Positions 25,547-34,686 of a DNA stretch of 64,000 nucleotides are shown in pieces. The position numbers and the translations under genes are program-made. Every line of letters begins with the position of its first letter. Position 1 is the first letter of the stretch. Below the pieces are notes generated by a model. That model was not told the origin of the DNA and searched no databases. It saw only the letters and a program-made list of their open reading frames with translations. The stretch comes from Lachnospiraceae bacterium YSD2013 (GTDB taxonomy: Bacteria; Bacillota; Clostridia; Lachnospirales; Lachnospiraceae): the NCBI GenBank assembly GCA_900100895.1, contig FMTX01000008.1, positions 62,001 through 126,000 on the forward strand, given 5' to 3'.

Positions 25547-26740
25547 ATGAATGTATTAGTTATTAACTGCGGTAGTTCATCACTTAAGTACCAGTTTATT
25601 AACTCCGACAGCGAAGAAGTCCTTGCAAAAGGTCTTTGCGAAAGAATCGGAATCGACGGAAGCCAGATTACCTATCAGCCCAAGGGCGGTGACAAGGAAG
25701 TAACCGTTACTCCCATGCCCGACCACACCGTTGCAGTTCAGCTCGTTATCGATGCTCTTACCAATGCGAAGACCGGCGTAGTTAAATCTCTTTCCGATAT
25801 TGATGCCGTAGGTCACAGAATCGTACACGGCGGCGAGAAGTTCGCAACTTCCGTTGTCATCAACGACGAAGTGGTTAAGGCAATCGAAGAGTGTAACGAC
25901 CTTGCACCTCTTCACAATCCCGCTAACCTTATCGGCATCAACGCTTGCAAGAAGCTTATGCCCAATGTTCCCATGGTAGCTGTATTTGATACCGCTTTCC
26001 ATCAGACCATGCCTCCTAAGGCTTTCCTTTACGGAATTCCTTACGAGTACTATGAAAAGTATAAGGTTCGTCGTTACGGCTTCCACGGAACCAGTCACGA
26101 CTATGTATCCACCGAAGCTGCCAAGTTCCTTGGTAAGGACAGAAAAGACTTAAAGATTATCGTATGTCACTTAGGTAACGGTGCATCTATTACAGCTGTT
26201 ATGAACGGTAAGTCCGTAGACACCTCAATGGGTCTTACTCCCCTTGACGGTCTTATCATGGGGACCCGTTCCGGCAGCATCGACCCTGCAATCGTAACTT
26301 TCCTTGCAGGTAAGCTTAACACAGATGCGGACGAAGTACTTAATATTCTTAATAAGAAGTCCGGTGTATACGGCCTTTCCAAAGTATCAAGTGACTTCAG
26401 AGACTTAGAGAAAGCATATAATGAAGGCAACGAACTTGCCAAGACTACCCTTGAGACATTCTCTTATCACGTAGCCAAGTACATCGGCGCATACGCTGCA
26501 GCCATGAACGGTGTTGACATTATCGCTTACACCGCAGGTGTAGGTGAGAACACTTCTATCGTAAGAGAAATGGTAGGCGAATACTTAGGCTACCTCGGAA
26601 CCGACATCGATCCCGAGAAGAACAAGATGCGTGGCGAGACAGTAGTTCTTTCTTCTCCCGGCAGCAAGGTAGTTACCATGATAGTTCCCACCAACGAAGA
26701 GCTCGCAATCTGCAGAGAGACTGTAAGACTTGTGAAATAA
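25547..26740 (+). CDS. ackA: acetate kinase
   Basis: A 397-residue protein of standard length. It starts [18 protein letters not shown] (phosphate 1 loop), with [36 protein letters not shown] and [11 protein letters not shown]. It converts acetyl phosphate and ADP to acetate and ATP, the energy-yielding last step of acetate fermentation. Its usual partner pta is not adjacent. It starts 17 bases after proS with an AGAGAGG site, so it may be partly co-transcribed from the proS promoter. Confidence 0.97.
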   Translation: MNVLVINCGSSSLKYQFINSDSEEVLAKGLCERIGIDGSQITYQPKGGDKEVTVTPMPDHTVAVQLVIDALTNAKTGVVKSLSDIDAVGHRIVHGGEKFATSVVINDEVVKAIEECNDLAPLHNPANLIGINACKKLMPNVPMVAVFDTAFHQTMPPKAFLYGIPYEYYEKYKVRRYGFHGTSHDYVSTEAAKFLGKDRKDLKIIVCHLGNGASITAVMNGKSVDTSMGLTPLDGLIMGTRSGSIDPAIVTFLAGKLNTDADEVLNILNKKSGVYGLSKVSSDFRDLEKAYNEGNELAKTTLETFSYHVAKYIGAYAAAMNGVDIIAYTAGVGENTSIVREMVGEYLGYLGTDIDPEKNKMRGETVVLSSPGSKVVTMIVPTNEELAICRETVRLVK

Positions 26741-26768
26741 GGTTTTTCAATTAGAACAAATCATATGA

Positions 26769-26805
26769 TATAATAAAAGGGAATTCCGACAGGGATTCCC
26801 TTTTT
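26769..26805 (+). terminator. terminator after ackA with an overlapping -10 element
   Basis: AAAGGGAAT/ATTCCCTTT with a ten-base loop and a run of Ts (26777-26805) makes an intrinsic terminator. Immediately before it TGA-TATAAT (26766-26774) is a consensus extended -10 that could start a transcript for the next gene within or beyond the hairpin. Confidence 0.65.
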
Positions 26806-26829
26806 AGTGTTCAGACAGGAGCATATTTA

Positions 26830-28161
26830 TTGATCAAAATAGACCTACCCAAGAATGTAAAGTTCATAATAGATACACTTGAATCGGCGGGCTACGAAGC
26901 CTACGCCGTGGGCGGCTGCGTACGCGATTCGATTTTGGGAAGAACTCCCAATGACTGGGACATAACCACTTCCGCCAAGCCCCTTGAGACGAAGGCGCTT
27001 TTTAAGAAGACCTTTGATACAGGTATCAAGCACGGAACCATATCCGTTCTCTTGGGCAAAGAAATTTATGAGGTAACAACCTACAGAATAGACGGCGAAT
27101 ACGAAGACGCCAGACATCCCAAAGAAGTTACTTTTACTGCTGAGTTAAAAGAAGATCTCTTAAGACGAGACTTTACCATAAATGCCATGGCGTACAATCC
27201 CACAAGCGGAATTGTGGATCTGTACGGAGGCATCGAGGACTTAAAGAATCATGTAATACGTTGCGTCGGAGTACCTCACGACAGATTTTCCGAAGATGCG
27301 TTAAGAATCATGCGAGCTGTCAGATTCGCAGCTCAGCTTGATTACACCATAGAAGAAAAGACTCAGGAAGCCATCAGAGAACTCGCGGGTACATTATCCA
27401 AGATTAGTGCCGAGCGTATTCAGGTGGAACTGATTAAGTTACTCACCAGCGACCACCCCGAGTTTTTGAAGCTTGCCTGGGAACTTGGAATCACAAAGGT
27501 TATCCTTCCCGAGTTCGACAGAGCTATGGAGAGTGAGCAGAATAATCCCAACCATGCATATTCAGTGGGTGAGCATTCTCTTAAAGTTATGCAGTACCTC
27601 CCTCCGGACAAGGTCATGAGACTTGCTGGTCTTTTCCATGACATAGGTAAGATGGATACCAAGACTACAGACGAGAAGGGCGTAGATCATTTCTACGGTC
27701 ATCCCGAAGTCGGAGCTAAGATTGCAGCAGAGGTCTTTAACCGGCTTAAGTTTGACAACGATACCAAGACCAAGGTATGCAGACTCGTGGAGTGCCACGA
27801 CTGGTTTATCGGCGCCGTACCGTCTCATATCAGAAGATATATGAATCGAATCGGGGAAGAGTTTTTCCCTATGATTTTTGACTTCAACAAGGCCGATATC
27901 ATGGCTCAGAGCTTCTATAACAGAGAAGAAAAGCTTGAAGACCTCGAGGTACTTAAAGAAGCCTATATGAAAGTCAAAGAAGCAGGAGACTGCATCAATA
28001 TAAAGGACCTTGCCATTACGGGAAGCGACGTTATAAAGGCCGGTGTTCCCGCAGGTCCTAAAGTCGGTGCCGTATTAAAGGCTCTTCTTGAAGAAGTGCT
28101 TGACGATCCCGCCAAGAACAACAAAGATTATCTGCTGTCACGAATAGACAGTTTTAAATAA
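26830..28161 (+). CDS. cca: CCA tRNA nucleotidyltransferase with HD domain
   Basis: A 443-residue protein starting at TTG 26830, supported by AGGAG at 26817-26821. The nucleotidyltransferase signature is AVGGCVRDSILGRTPNDWDITT. The fingers/RNA-binding region includes LLRRDFTINAMAYNP and FSEDALRIMRAVRFAAQL. A C-terminal HD phosphohydrolase-like domain has GLFHDIGKMDTKT. It adds or repairs the 3' CCA of tRNAs; the tRNA-Gly gene in this window lacks an encoded CCA and needs such an enzyme. A poly(A) polymerase activity cannot be excluded by sequence. Confidence 0.9.
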   Translation: MIKIDLPKNVKFIIDTLESAGYEAYAVGGCVRDSILGRTPNDWDITTSAKPLETKALFKKTFDTGIKHGTISVLLGKEIYEVTTYRIDGEYEDARHPKEVTFTAELKEDLLRRDFTINAMAYNPTSGIVDLYGGIEDLKNHVIRCVGVPHDRFSEDALRIMRAVRFAAQLDYTIEEKTQEAIRELAGTLSKISAERIQVELIKLLTSDHPEFLKLAWELGITKVILPEFDRAMESEQNNPNHAYSVGEHSLKVMQYLPPDKVMRLAGLFHDIGKMDTKTTDEKGVDHFYGHPEVGAKIAAEVFNRLKFDNDTKTKVCRLVECHDWFIGAVPSHIRRYMNRIGEEFFPMIFDFNKADIMAQSFYNREEKLEDLEVLKEAYMKVKEAGDCINIKDLAITGSDVIKAGVPAGPKVGAVLKALLEEVLDDPAKNNKDYLLSRIDSFK

Positions 28162-28171
28162 GGGGAGAAAA

Positions 28172-29503
28172 GTGAAAAAGCGAATAACAATTCTGTTATC
28201 GATTTTAATATTGTGCTTAGGTTGTGCGGCCTGCACCTTCTCAGGTAAGGGAAAAGGTACCGAAACGTCATCCGCAAGCAAGTCTTCCGCAGAGATTCAG
28301 CACGAATTCGAAGCCTCCCGTCCGGGCGAGTATGACTCTGCCGATACCGCGGTTGTTACTACGGTCAGCAAGGTTAACGGCACGATTTCTTTTTACAATT
28401 ATGAGTTAAAAAAATACTACACACTTTCCTACGACTCCGTATCTACCTACGCAGACAAGTACGGTTCAGCCATCACCCTTGACCAGATCAAAGAAGGCTA
28501 TATCTATGAAATAACATTCCTAAAGAGTAAAAAACTCCTTGTATCGCTTAAGGAAGTCAAGGCATCCTTGGTAATGGAAGACACTTCCGGCTTTTCTGTC
28601 GACTCGGCGGCCAAGGTGTTAAAATACAAGACCGAATCCTACAAGCTCACGGAAGGCACGATTCTTCTCGGTGCATCGTCCAGAGAAACAATACGCGACT
28701 TAAAGCCTGAGGATGTACTTACACTCGTGGGCGAAGACAACGAGGTCTATTCCATCACCGTTATAAAGGGTCACGGCACGCTTAAGTTAAGAGGCGAGGA
28801 TGATTTGGTAGGCGGAACCCTTCAGGTAGGCAAGGATTTAACTGTCCACATCATCAAAGGTATGGAGATTACGCTTCCCGAGGGCGAGCAGAAGATTTCT
28901 TTTACCAAGGGGCTCACCGAAGCGGAGAAAACAGTCACTATAGACAGGAATGAAAAAACTGTTCTTGACGTTAGCGATATCGAGGTCGAAGAAGTCAAGA
29001 TCGGTAAGGTATTGTTCAGTGTTACCCCCGAGAATGCCGAAGTCTACGTGGACGGCAGACTGATAGATCATTCAAGACTTCAAGAGTATACATACGGCCT
29101 TCACAAGCTGGTAGCCTCCGCAAGCGGTTACGAGACGCTTACAAGACACTTTAAAGTAGCGGAGTCACAGGCGACCCTCCCGGTTTCGCTTGAGAAATCC
29201 GAGACCAAGACCGAGGAAAAAGAAGAATCCAAGACCGACGGATACTTTATCGTCATATCGGCACCTACCGGTGTAGAGGTATCTCTCGACGGTAATTACA
29301 TGGGCATGACCCCTATATCTATTAAAAAAGAGTCGGGCAGCCACACCATTACGCTTCGAAAGAACGGATATATTACCAGAACTTACACGGTTAAAATAGA
29401 AAACACGGCCGAAAACGTATATTACAGTTTCGAAAGCCTTGAAAAAGAAAAAGAAGAGAAAACAAGCTCCGTAAGCGAAAACAACACTGTTTCGGGTAAT
29501 TAG
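28172..29503 (+). CDS. PEGA-domain lipoprotein
   Basis: A 443-residue secreted protein with GTG start behind AGGGGAG. The N-terminal signal peptide ends in a Cys-containing segment (LCLGCAAC), making it a likely lipoprotein, though the box is not canonical. The middle is beta-rich. Two PEGA-like repeats occur at about 270-335 (LFSVTPENAEVYVDGRLIDH) and 350-415 (IVISAPTGVEVSLDGNYMGM). The C-terminus is Glu/Lys/Ser rich. PEGA domains are surface beta-domains of unclear role. It sits 10 bases after the cca gene. Confidence 0.75.
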   Translation: MKKRITILLSILILCLGCAACTFSGKGKGTETSSASKSSAEIQHEFEASRPGEYDSADTAVVTTVSKVNGTISFYNYELKKYYTLSYDSVSTYADKYGSAITLDQIKEGYIYEITFLKSKKLLVSLKEVKASLVMEDTSGFSVDSAAKVLKYKTESYKLTEGTILLGASSRETIRDLKPEDVLTLVGEDNEVYSITVIKGHGTLKLRGEDDLVGGTLQVGKDLTVHIIKGMEITLPEGEQKISFTKGLTEAEKTVTIDRNEKTVLDVSDIEVEEVKIGKVLFSVTPENAEVYVDGRLIDHSRLQEYTYGLHKLVASASGYETLTRHFKVAESQATLPVSLEKSETKTEEKEESKTDGYFIVISAPTGVEVSLDGNYMGMTPISIKKESGSHTITLRKNGYITRTYTVKIENTAENVYYSFESLEKEKEEKTSSVSENNTVSGN

Positions 29504-29642
29504 TCACAAAAATGTGCGAGCCAAATTAGGCAATAATTTTTCGTTAATTAAAAGGCGATATTTTATAAAATTAGCGTCATAAATTTTTCGCAATTTCTTA
29601 ATAAAAAAAGTCGCGAAAACCGCGAAAAATGGGCATTTTTCC

Positions 29643-29671
29643 TTGACAAAGAACTCAAAAAAATATATAAC
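29643..29671 (+). promoter_or_regulatory. sigma-A promoter of the HU gene
   Basis: TTGACA (29643-29648) and TATAAC (29666-29671) with a 17-base spacer. The AT-rich region upstream (29504-29640) carries several TTTTTCG/CGAAAA motifs and may act as an UP-like or curved element. Confidence 0.75.
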
Positions 29672-29679
29672 TAATATAG

Positions 29680-29700
29680 ACGTTTTCCAAAGGGAAACGT
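29680..29700 (+). promoter_or_regulatory. 5'-terminal leader hairpin of HU mRNA
   Basis: ACGTTTTCC and GGGAAACGT pair (9 bp, one G-U) around AAA. The predicted transcript start is about 29678, so the hairpin sits at the very 5' end of the mRNA, where such stems usually protect against decay. The GAGGAGG ribosome site follows about 20 bases later. Confidence 0.5.
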
Positions 29701-29735
29701 ATTAACTAGACTCATTATAAGAGGAGGAGTTCTCA

Positions 29736-30014
29736 ATGAACAAGACAGAATTAGTTGATGCTATCGCTGCTTCCGCAGGATTAACCAAGAAGGATGCTGA
29801 GAAGGCTGTTAAGGCTTTCACAGAAGTAGTTGGTAAGGAATTAAAGAAGGGCGGAAAGGTTCAGTTAGTTGGCTTTGGTACTTTCGAAGTTACCAAGAGA
29901 GCAGCTAGAACCGGACGTAACCCTCAGACCGGTGCCGAGATGAAGATTAAGGCTTCCAAGGCTCCTAAGTTCAGCGCAGGCAAGGCTTTAAAGGATTTAG
30001 TTAACGGCAAATAA
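29736..30014 (+). CDS. hup: DNA-binding protein HU
   Basis: A 92-residue histone-like protein of normal length. It starts MNKTELVDAIAASAGL and has the GFGTFEVTKRAARTGRNPQTG signature of the DNA-grasping beta arm. It compacts DNA and assists replication and recombination. The strong promoter, stable leader hairpin, consensus ribosome site and clean terminator all indicate high expression as a single gene. Confidence 0.97.
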   Translation: MNKTELVDAIAASAGLTKKDAEKAVKAFTEVVGKELKKGGKVQLVGFGTFEVTKRAARTGRNPQTGAEMKIKASKAPKFSAGKALKDLVNGK

Positions 30015-30032
30015 TCCGCTTAGGTAAATTCG

Positions 30033-30062
30033 GGGCTACTCATTGAGTAGCCCTATTTTTTT
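30033..30062 (+). terminator. intrinsic terminator of HU
   Basis: Perfect 9-bp stem GGGCTACTC/GAGTAGCCC with an ATT loop, followed by TATTTTTTTT. Confidence 0.95.
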
Positions 30063-30091
30063 GTTATTAACATTGAAAGGAACTCACTGTA

Positions 30092-30331
30092 ATGAGATTG
30101 GACAAGTATTTAAAGGTATCAAGGCTTATCAAAAGAAGAACTGTAGCCAATGAGGCATGCGATAACGGACGCGTGACCATCAACGGCAAGGTAGCCAAGG
30201 CTTCTACCGAGGTTAAGGTGGGGGATGTCATTGCGATTTCTTTTGGCAATAAGGAAGTTAAGGCGGAAGTACTAGATATTCAGGAGACCGTCAAGAAAGA
30301 AACCGCGGGAGAACTCTTCAAATATCTCTAA
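30092..30331 (+). CDS. rqcP: S4-domain RNA-binding protein RqcP (YabO)
   Basis: A 79-residue single S4 domain: MRLDKYLKVSRLIKRRT, then CDNGRVTINGKVAK, then VKVGDVIAISFG. In Bacillus RqcP works with RqcH in ribosome-associated quality control, adding alanine tails to stalled peptides. The position between hup and divIC matches the hbs/yabO/divIC neighbourhood of Firmicutes. Confidence 0.9.
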   Translation: MRLDKYLKVSRLIKRRTVANEACDNGRVTINGKVAKASTEVKVGDVIAISFGNKEVKAEVLDIQETVKKETAGELFKYL

Positions 30332-30352
30332 AGAATCGCTTTTCATTGGGTG

Positions 30353-30381
30353 TTGACGAATAGTTAATTTTGACATATTAT
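30353..30381 (+). promoter_or_regulatory. sigma-A promoter of divIC
   Basis: TTGACG (30353-30358) and TATTAT (30376-30381) are spaced 17 bases apart. A TATAAT overlaps at 30379-30384 but at 20-base spacing. Confidence 0.65.
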
Positions 30382-30419
30382 AATTATGTTAACAGAATTA
30401 TGTAAACGGGGATCAACTG

Positions 30420-30728
30420 ATGGCAAGACGTAAGATGAAAATGCGTCGCCGCTCAGTCAATTTTGGTGGGATGTTTCTTGTAACCGCCGTAGTGGCTATG
30501 ATTGTCCTTGTCGTTTTATTCAAGAGTAACGAATTAAGAGACAAGAAAGCCGCCTACGAGAAGCGCGAGAAATATCTGGTTGAGCAGATTGAAGAGCAGG
30601 AGAGACGCAGCGAAGAGATAGAAGAATACAGAAAATACACTCAGACCAAGCAGTACGTGGAAGATTTGGCCAAGGAAAGACTCGGTCTTGTGTACAAGGA
30701 TGAGATTATTCTTGAAGCAGATAATTAA
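30420..30728 (+). CDS. divIC: septum formation initiator protein (DivIC/FtsB-like)
   Basis: A 102-residue protein with a basic cytoplasmic N-terminus (RRKMKMRRRS), one membrane helix (about 17-38) and an external coiled coil (about 45-80). It ends with the TKQYVEDLAKERLGLVYKDEIIL block typical of DivIC/FtsB. It forms part of the divisome with FtsL and DivIB. The assignment is backed by the rqcP neighbourhood. Confidence 0.88.
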   Translation: MARRKMKMRRRSVNFGGMFLVTAVVAMIVLVVLFKSNELRDKKAAYEKREKYLVEQIEEQERRSEEIEEYRKYTQTKQYVEDLAKERLGLVYKDEIILEADN

Positions 30729-30758
30729 AATCTGTTTATAATTCATACAAAATTGTTA

Positions 30759-30790
30759 CCTTCCGTTGATTATTTGACGGAAGGTGTTTT
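30759..30790 (+). terminator. intrinsic terminator after divIC
   Basis: CCTTCCGT/ACGGAAGG (8-bp perfect stem, ten-base loop) followed by TGTTTTAT. Its right arm overlaps the -35 of the next promoter. Confidence 0.75.
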
Positions 30791-30801
30791 ATATTTATGA
30801 T
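30774..30801 (+). promoter_or_regulatory. sigma-A promoter of tilS-hpt-ftsH
   Basis: TTGACG (30774-30779) and TATGAT (30796-30801) with a 16-base spacer. The predicted transcript start (about 30808) leaves only about 16 bases before the tilS ATG and no visible ribosome site. Confidence 0.5.
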
Positions 30802-30823
30802 TACAGTGGCATAATAGCATTTA

Positions 30824-32218
30824 ATGAAGACAGACATTTTTATTACGAAAGCAGAGAAATTCATTAAGGACAAGACACTCATTAAATCGGGCGATAAGAT
30901 TGTCATGGGTGTATCCGGCGGAGCGGATTCAGTGGCGCTCCTTCTTTTGCTGAATTCTTTAAAAGTGAAAATGTCACTTTCCTTGTATGTTGTTCATGTT
31001 AATCATTGTTTAAGACCCGAGGCGGATTCGGAAGCCTTATATGTTGAGACGCTTTGTAAGGAGCGGGGCATTCCGTTCTTCCTTCGTAAGGTCGATATTA
31101 AGGCGTTGTCACGGGAATTAAAGATCGGTACCGAGGACGCCGGCAGAAAGGCCAGATATGAGGCTTTTGAGTCGGTCCTTGACGAAGTCGGTGCGACCAA
31201 GATTGCGGTAGCGCACAATTGCAACGACAGAGCCGAGACTATGCTGTTTAATCTTGCACGAGGTACAGGTATCAAGGGACTTATCTCTATTCCTGCCAAG
31301 CGTGATAATATCGTGAGACCGCTTCTTTTTGCCACAAGGGCAGAGATTGAAGAGTTCCTCACAGGCGAGGGAGTTAGGTTCTGTACCGATGCTTCCAATC
31401 TTACCGACGATTATGCGCGTAATCGTATCCGCAATAATATACTTCCGGCACTTGAGGACAGTATTAACGGAGGCGCTACGCTTCATATGTTTGAGACAGC
31501 CGAGCAGCTGTCGGGGCTGTATGAGTTTGCCCTTAAACGTTGCGAGGAATGCTACAAAGACGCGTGCGTGAGCGAGACTGAGACAAAGGTTTCTTTGGAC
31601 GCCCGTAAGATTTTAACAATGGATGAATACCTGCAGAGTATGCTTATTAAGCAGGCCATTGATACGTTAGTTCCGGGTAACAGAGATATTACGCACGTTC
31701 ATTTGAGTGATGTCTTATCGCTTCTTAAAAAGAACGGTACGAAGAGTGTAAATCTTCCTTACAACATCACAGCGGTTTCGTCTTACGACACTTTGACTTT
31801 GACTCGCGAGGGCATTGTTTCGGAGAGCTTAAGCGAGACAGAGATTGTTCCGGACGGTAGTTCGTTCAAGGCATCGGGATATACGGTTAAGGCCGAAGTT
31901 TTAGATAACAGCGAAGGCTTTGACTATGGGAAATTAAAGTATACTAAATGCTTTGATTATGGTAAAATAAAGGATATTTTGGTGATGCGAAGCAGAAGAA
32001 CGGGGGACACAATTTCCGTTACTTCAGGCGGCGGCACCAAGAAACTCAAAGACTACATGATTGATGTAAAGATACCTGCGGGAATTCGCGACAGCGTGCC
32101 TGTAATTGCATGCGGAAGCGATGTTCTGTGGGTTGTGGGATATCGGATTAGTGAAAATTACAAAGTAACTAAAGAGACAAAACGGGTTATAAGGATTACC
32201 GTTTTGAAGGAGGATTAA
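30824..32218 (+). CDS. tilS: tRNA(Ile)-lysidine synthetase
   Basis: A 464-residue protein with the PP-loop GVSGGADSVALLLLL near residue 28, the substrate block HNCNDRAETMLFNLARGTGIKGL, and a C-terminal TilS domain (DILVMRSRRTGDTI...KKLKDYMIDVKIP). It converts C34 of the AUA-reading tRNA-Ile to lysidine and is essential. The start lacks an obvious ribosome site and the predicted leader is very short, suggesting weak or leader-independent initiation. It is followed at once by hpt and ftsH, the usual Firmicutes order. Confidence 0.95.
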   Translation: MKTDIFITKAEKFIKDKTLIKSGDKIVMGVSGGADSVALLLLLNSLKVKMSLSLYVVHVNHCLRPEADSEALYVETLCKERGIPFFLRKVDIKALSRELKIGTEDAGRKARYEAFESVLDEVGATKIAVAHNCNDRAETMLFNLARGTGIKGLISIPAKRDNIVRPLLFATRAEIEEFLTGEGVRFCTDASNLTDDYARNRIRNNILPALEDSINGGATLHMFETAEQLSGLYEFALKRCEECYKDACVSETETKVSLDARKILTMDEYLQSMLIKQAIDTLVPGNRDITHVHLSDVLSLLKKNGTKSVNLPYNITAVSSYDTLTLTREGIVSESLSETEIVPDGSSFKASGYTVKAEVLDNSEGFDYGKLKYTKCFDYGKIKDILVMRSRRTGDTISVTSGGGTKKLKDYMIDVKIPAGIRDSVPVIACGSDVLWVVGYRISENYKVTKETKRVIRITVLKED

Positions 32219-32221
32219 GAG

Positions 32222-32749
32222 ATGTTGGATCATGAAGTAAAGGTTCTTTTGACAGAGGAAGAGGTTGATAAGAGAATTCAGGAAATAGGCGACCAGATTA
32301 CCAAGGATTATGCAGGTAAGACCGTTCACCTTGTATGCGTACTTAAGGGCGGAAGCTTCTTTATGTGCGAGCTTGCTAAGCGTATTAACCTTCCCGTTTC
32401 CCTTGACTTTATGTCTGTTTCAAGCTACGGCGGAGATACCAAGTCCAGCGGCGTTGTAAAGATTGTTAAGGACCTTGACGAGCCCCTTATCGGCAAGGAT
32501 GTTCTTGTTGTAGAGGATATCGTGGACTCGGGTCGTACATTAAGCTACCTTCTTGAGATGCTTAAAGACAGAAAGCCCGCAAGCCTCAAGCTTTGCACCC
32601 TTCTTGACAAGCCCGACCGTCGAGTAGTGGACGTTAACGTTGATTATACGGGATTTAAAATCCCTGATGTGTTCGTAGTAGGTTACGGCCTTGACTACGA
32701 CCAGATATACAGAAACCTTCCTTATATAGGAGAGGTTGTATTCAAATAA
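32222..32749 (+). CDS. hpt: hypoxanthine-guanine phosphoribosyltransferase
   Basis: A 175-residue protein of standard length. The PRPP-binding motif is VLVVEDIVDSGRTLSYLL, with the family block VHLVCVLKGGSFFMCELAKR upstream. It salvages hypoxanthine and guanine to IMP and GMP. It starts three bases after the tilS stop behind GGAGG. Confidence 0.96.
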   Translation: MLDHEVKVLLTEEEVDKRIQEIGDQITKDYAGKTVHLVCVLKGGSFFMCELAKRINLPVSLDFMSVSSYGGDTKSSGVVKIVKDLDEPLIGKDVLVVEDIVDSGRTLSYLLEMLKDRKPASLKLCTLLDKPDRRVVDVNVDYTGFKIPDVFVVGYGLDYDQIYRNLPYIGEVVFK

Positions 32750-32770
32750 AGAAAGACAGAGGATTAAATT

Positions 32771-34591
32771 TTGAGAAAAAAAACACAGGGGTATCGGGTT
32801 TCTTTTGCCTTGATGCTTGCGCTTCTGGCCTTTGCCATATTCCTTTCTTTTGTGCAAAGACCGAGGGATTATTACACTAAAGACCAGCTTATGAAGGATA
32901 TTTCCGATAAGTTTGTAAGCGAGGTAATAATCAATCCCAACGCGGAGAACAGAACAGGCGCGGTAGAAGTTAAATTTAACAACAACACGGCCAAGCAGTT
33001 ATTTGTTACGGATGTAATTTCTTTTGAAGAAGAAATAAGTAAAACTGACGTTAAGTTATACGTAGAGGACATTCCCAGAGAGAACTGGTTCTTATCGTAT
33101 GCTCTTCCGGTGCTTGTTATCCTTATAATCGGTGTGTTCCTGTTTGTGGTTATGACATCGCAGGGCGGTGGCGGTCAGAATGCCAAGATGATGAATTTCG
33201 GCAAGTCCCGCGCCAGAATGTATGTAGGCGATGACAACCCTATCAAGCTTAAGGACGTAGCAGGCCTCAAAGAAGAAAAGGAAGAACTCGACGAGATAGT
33301 AGAGTTTCTTAAGAACCCCGCCAAGTTTATCAAAGTCGGCGCGCGTATCCCCAAGGGTGTACTTCTCGAGGGACCTCCCGGAACAGGTAAGACACTTCTT
33401 GCCAAGGCTATTGCAGGTGAGGCGGAAGTTCCTTTCTTTAGCATTTCAGGTTCAGACTTTGTTGAAATGTTCGTAGGTGTGGGTGCTTCCCGTGTAAGAG
33501 ACTTATTCGAAGAAGCCAAGAAGAACTCACCTTGTATGGTATTTATCGATGAGATAGACGCAGTTGCAAGACGCCGCGGTACCGGTATGGGCGGCGGCCA
33601 CGATGAAAGAGAGCAGACTCTTAACCAGCTCCTTGTTGAAATGGACGGATTTAAGGAGAACTCCGGTATCATCGTTCTTGCGGCTACCAACCGTGTAGAT
33701 ATTCTCGATCCCGCTATTCTTCGTCCCGGACGATTCGACCGTAAGATTGCTGTCGGAGTTCCGGATGTGGGCGGACGTGAAGAGATATTGCAGATTCATG
33801 CCAAGAACAAGCCTCTCGGTGACGACGTTGACCTTCACGGAATTGCCGCTACCACAGCAGGCTTTACCGGCGCTGATCTTGAGAACCTTCTTAACGAATC
33901 GGCCATTGCGGCTGCCAAGGACGACAGAGCCTTTATTACCCAGCAGGATATTAAGGATTCTTTTGTCAAAGTCGGAATCGGCGTAGAGAAGAAGAGCAAG
34001 ATTATTTCAGACAAAGACAAGAAGATTACCGCATACCACGAAGCGGGTCATGCGATTTTGTTCCACGTGCTTCCCGATACCGACCCTGTATATACCATTT
34101 CGGTTATCCCTACAGGCCCCGGTGCGGCTGGTTACACCATGCCTATTCCCGAGCACGACGATATTCATTATACAAAGAGTCGTATGGAGCAGGAGATTAT
34201 GACACTCCTCGGCGGCAGAATCGCAGAGGCCATTACCTTTGGTGATATCACCACCGGCGCTTCCAACGATATCAAGCGCGCCACCAAGCTTGCGCGTAAG
34301 ATGGTTACCAAGTACGGTATGTCAGACAACATCGGCGTTATCTGCTACGAGGATGAGGACGAGGATGAAGTATTCATTGGTCGCGACCTCGCTCATGCCA
34401 AGAATCATTCCGAAGTTGTTGCAGGTGAGATTGACAGAGAAGTCAAGGCAATCATCGACAAATGCTACAAAGAAGCCGAGAAAGTCATTCGCGAGCATAT
34501 GGGTGTTTTAAAGGCCTGTGCGGAGCTTTTGATTGAAAAAGAAAAAGTGAACAGAGAAGAATTCGAGGCTTTGTTTAATATAGTCAAATAG
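32771..34591 (+). CDS. ftsH: ATP-dependent zinc metalloprotease FtsH
   Basis: A 606-residue membrane protease with a TTG start (RRNA-type spacing from GAGG at 32758-32761). Two N-terminal helices (about 12-30 and 110-130) flank an external domain. The AAA+ module has Walker [14 protein letters not shown], Walker [12 protein letters not shown] and the SRH region. The zinc site HEAGH lies near residue 420. It degrades misfolded and short-lived membrane and cytosolic proteins. It is third in the tilS-hpt-ftsH unit. Confidence 0.97.
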   Translation: MRKKTQGYRVSFALMLALLAFAIFLSFVQRPRDYYTKDQLMKDISDKFVSEVIINPNAENRTGAVEVKFNNNTAKQLFVTDVISFEEEISKTDVKLYVEDIPRENWFLSYALPVLVILIIGVFLFVVMTSQGGGGQNAKMMNFGKSRARMYVGDDNPIKLKDVAGLKEEKEELDEIVEFLKNPAKFIKVGARIPKGVLLEGPPGTGKTLLAKAIAGEAEVPFFSISGSDFVEMFVGVGASRVRDLFEEAKKNSPCMVFIDEIDAVARRRGTGMGGGHDEREQTLNQLLVEMDGFKENSGIIVLAATNRVDILDPAILRPGRFDRKIAVGVPDVGGREEILQIHAKNKPLGDDVDLHGIAATTAGFTGADLENLLNESAIAAAKDDRAFITQQDIKDSFVKVGIGVEKKSKIISDKDKKITAYHEAGHAILFHVLPDTDPVYTISVIPTGPGAAGYTMPIPEHDDIHYTKSRMEQEIMTLLGGRIAEAITFGDITTGASNDIKRATKLARKMVTKYGMSDNIGVICYEDEDEDEVFIGRDLAHAKNHSEVVAGEIDREVKAIIDKCYKEAEKVIREHMGVLKACAELLIEKEKVNREEFEALFNIVK

Positions 34592-34594
34592 GCT

Positions 34595-34611
34595 TTGTGA
34601 AATATTCACAA
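34595..34611. repeat. 17-bp inverted repeat after ftsH
   Basis: TTGTGAA-ATA-TTCACAA is a perfect 7+7 dyad starting 3 bases after the ftsH stop; another TTGTGAAT half-site follows near 34637. It resembles a Rex box, which however needs a four-base spacer. No T tract follows, so it is not a clear terminator. Confidence 0.5.
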
Positions 34612-34653
34612 AAAATACTGTCCGAATTTATATATTTTGTGAATGGTGAGCAT

Positions 34654-34681
34654 TTGCAAAAAGGGGGACCTCTGATATTAT
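34654..34681 (+). promoter_or_regulatory. candidate promoter in the ftsH-GH13 gap
   Basis: TTGCAA (34654-34659) and an extended -10 TGA-TATTAT (34673-34681) with a 16-base spacer. The predicted start is near 34688. Confidence 0.45.
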
Positions 34682-34686
34682 ACTTC

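Noticed and set aside
34595-34611. Rex operator
   Set aside because: The half-sites fit, but the spacer is three bases instead of the four in the Rex consensus, so it is recorded only as an unnamed dyad.
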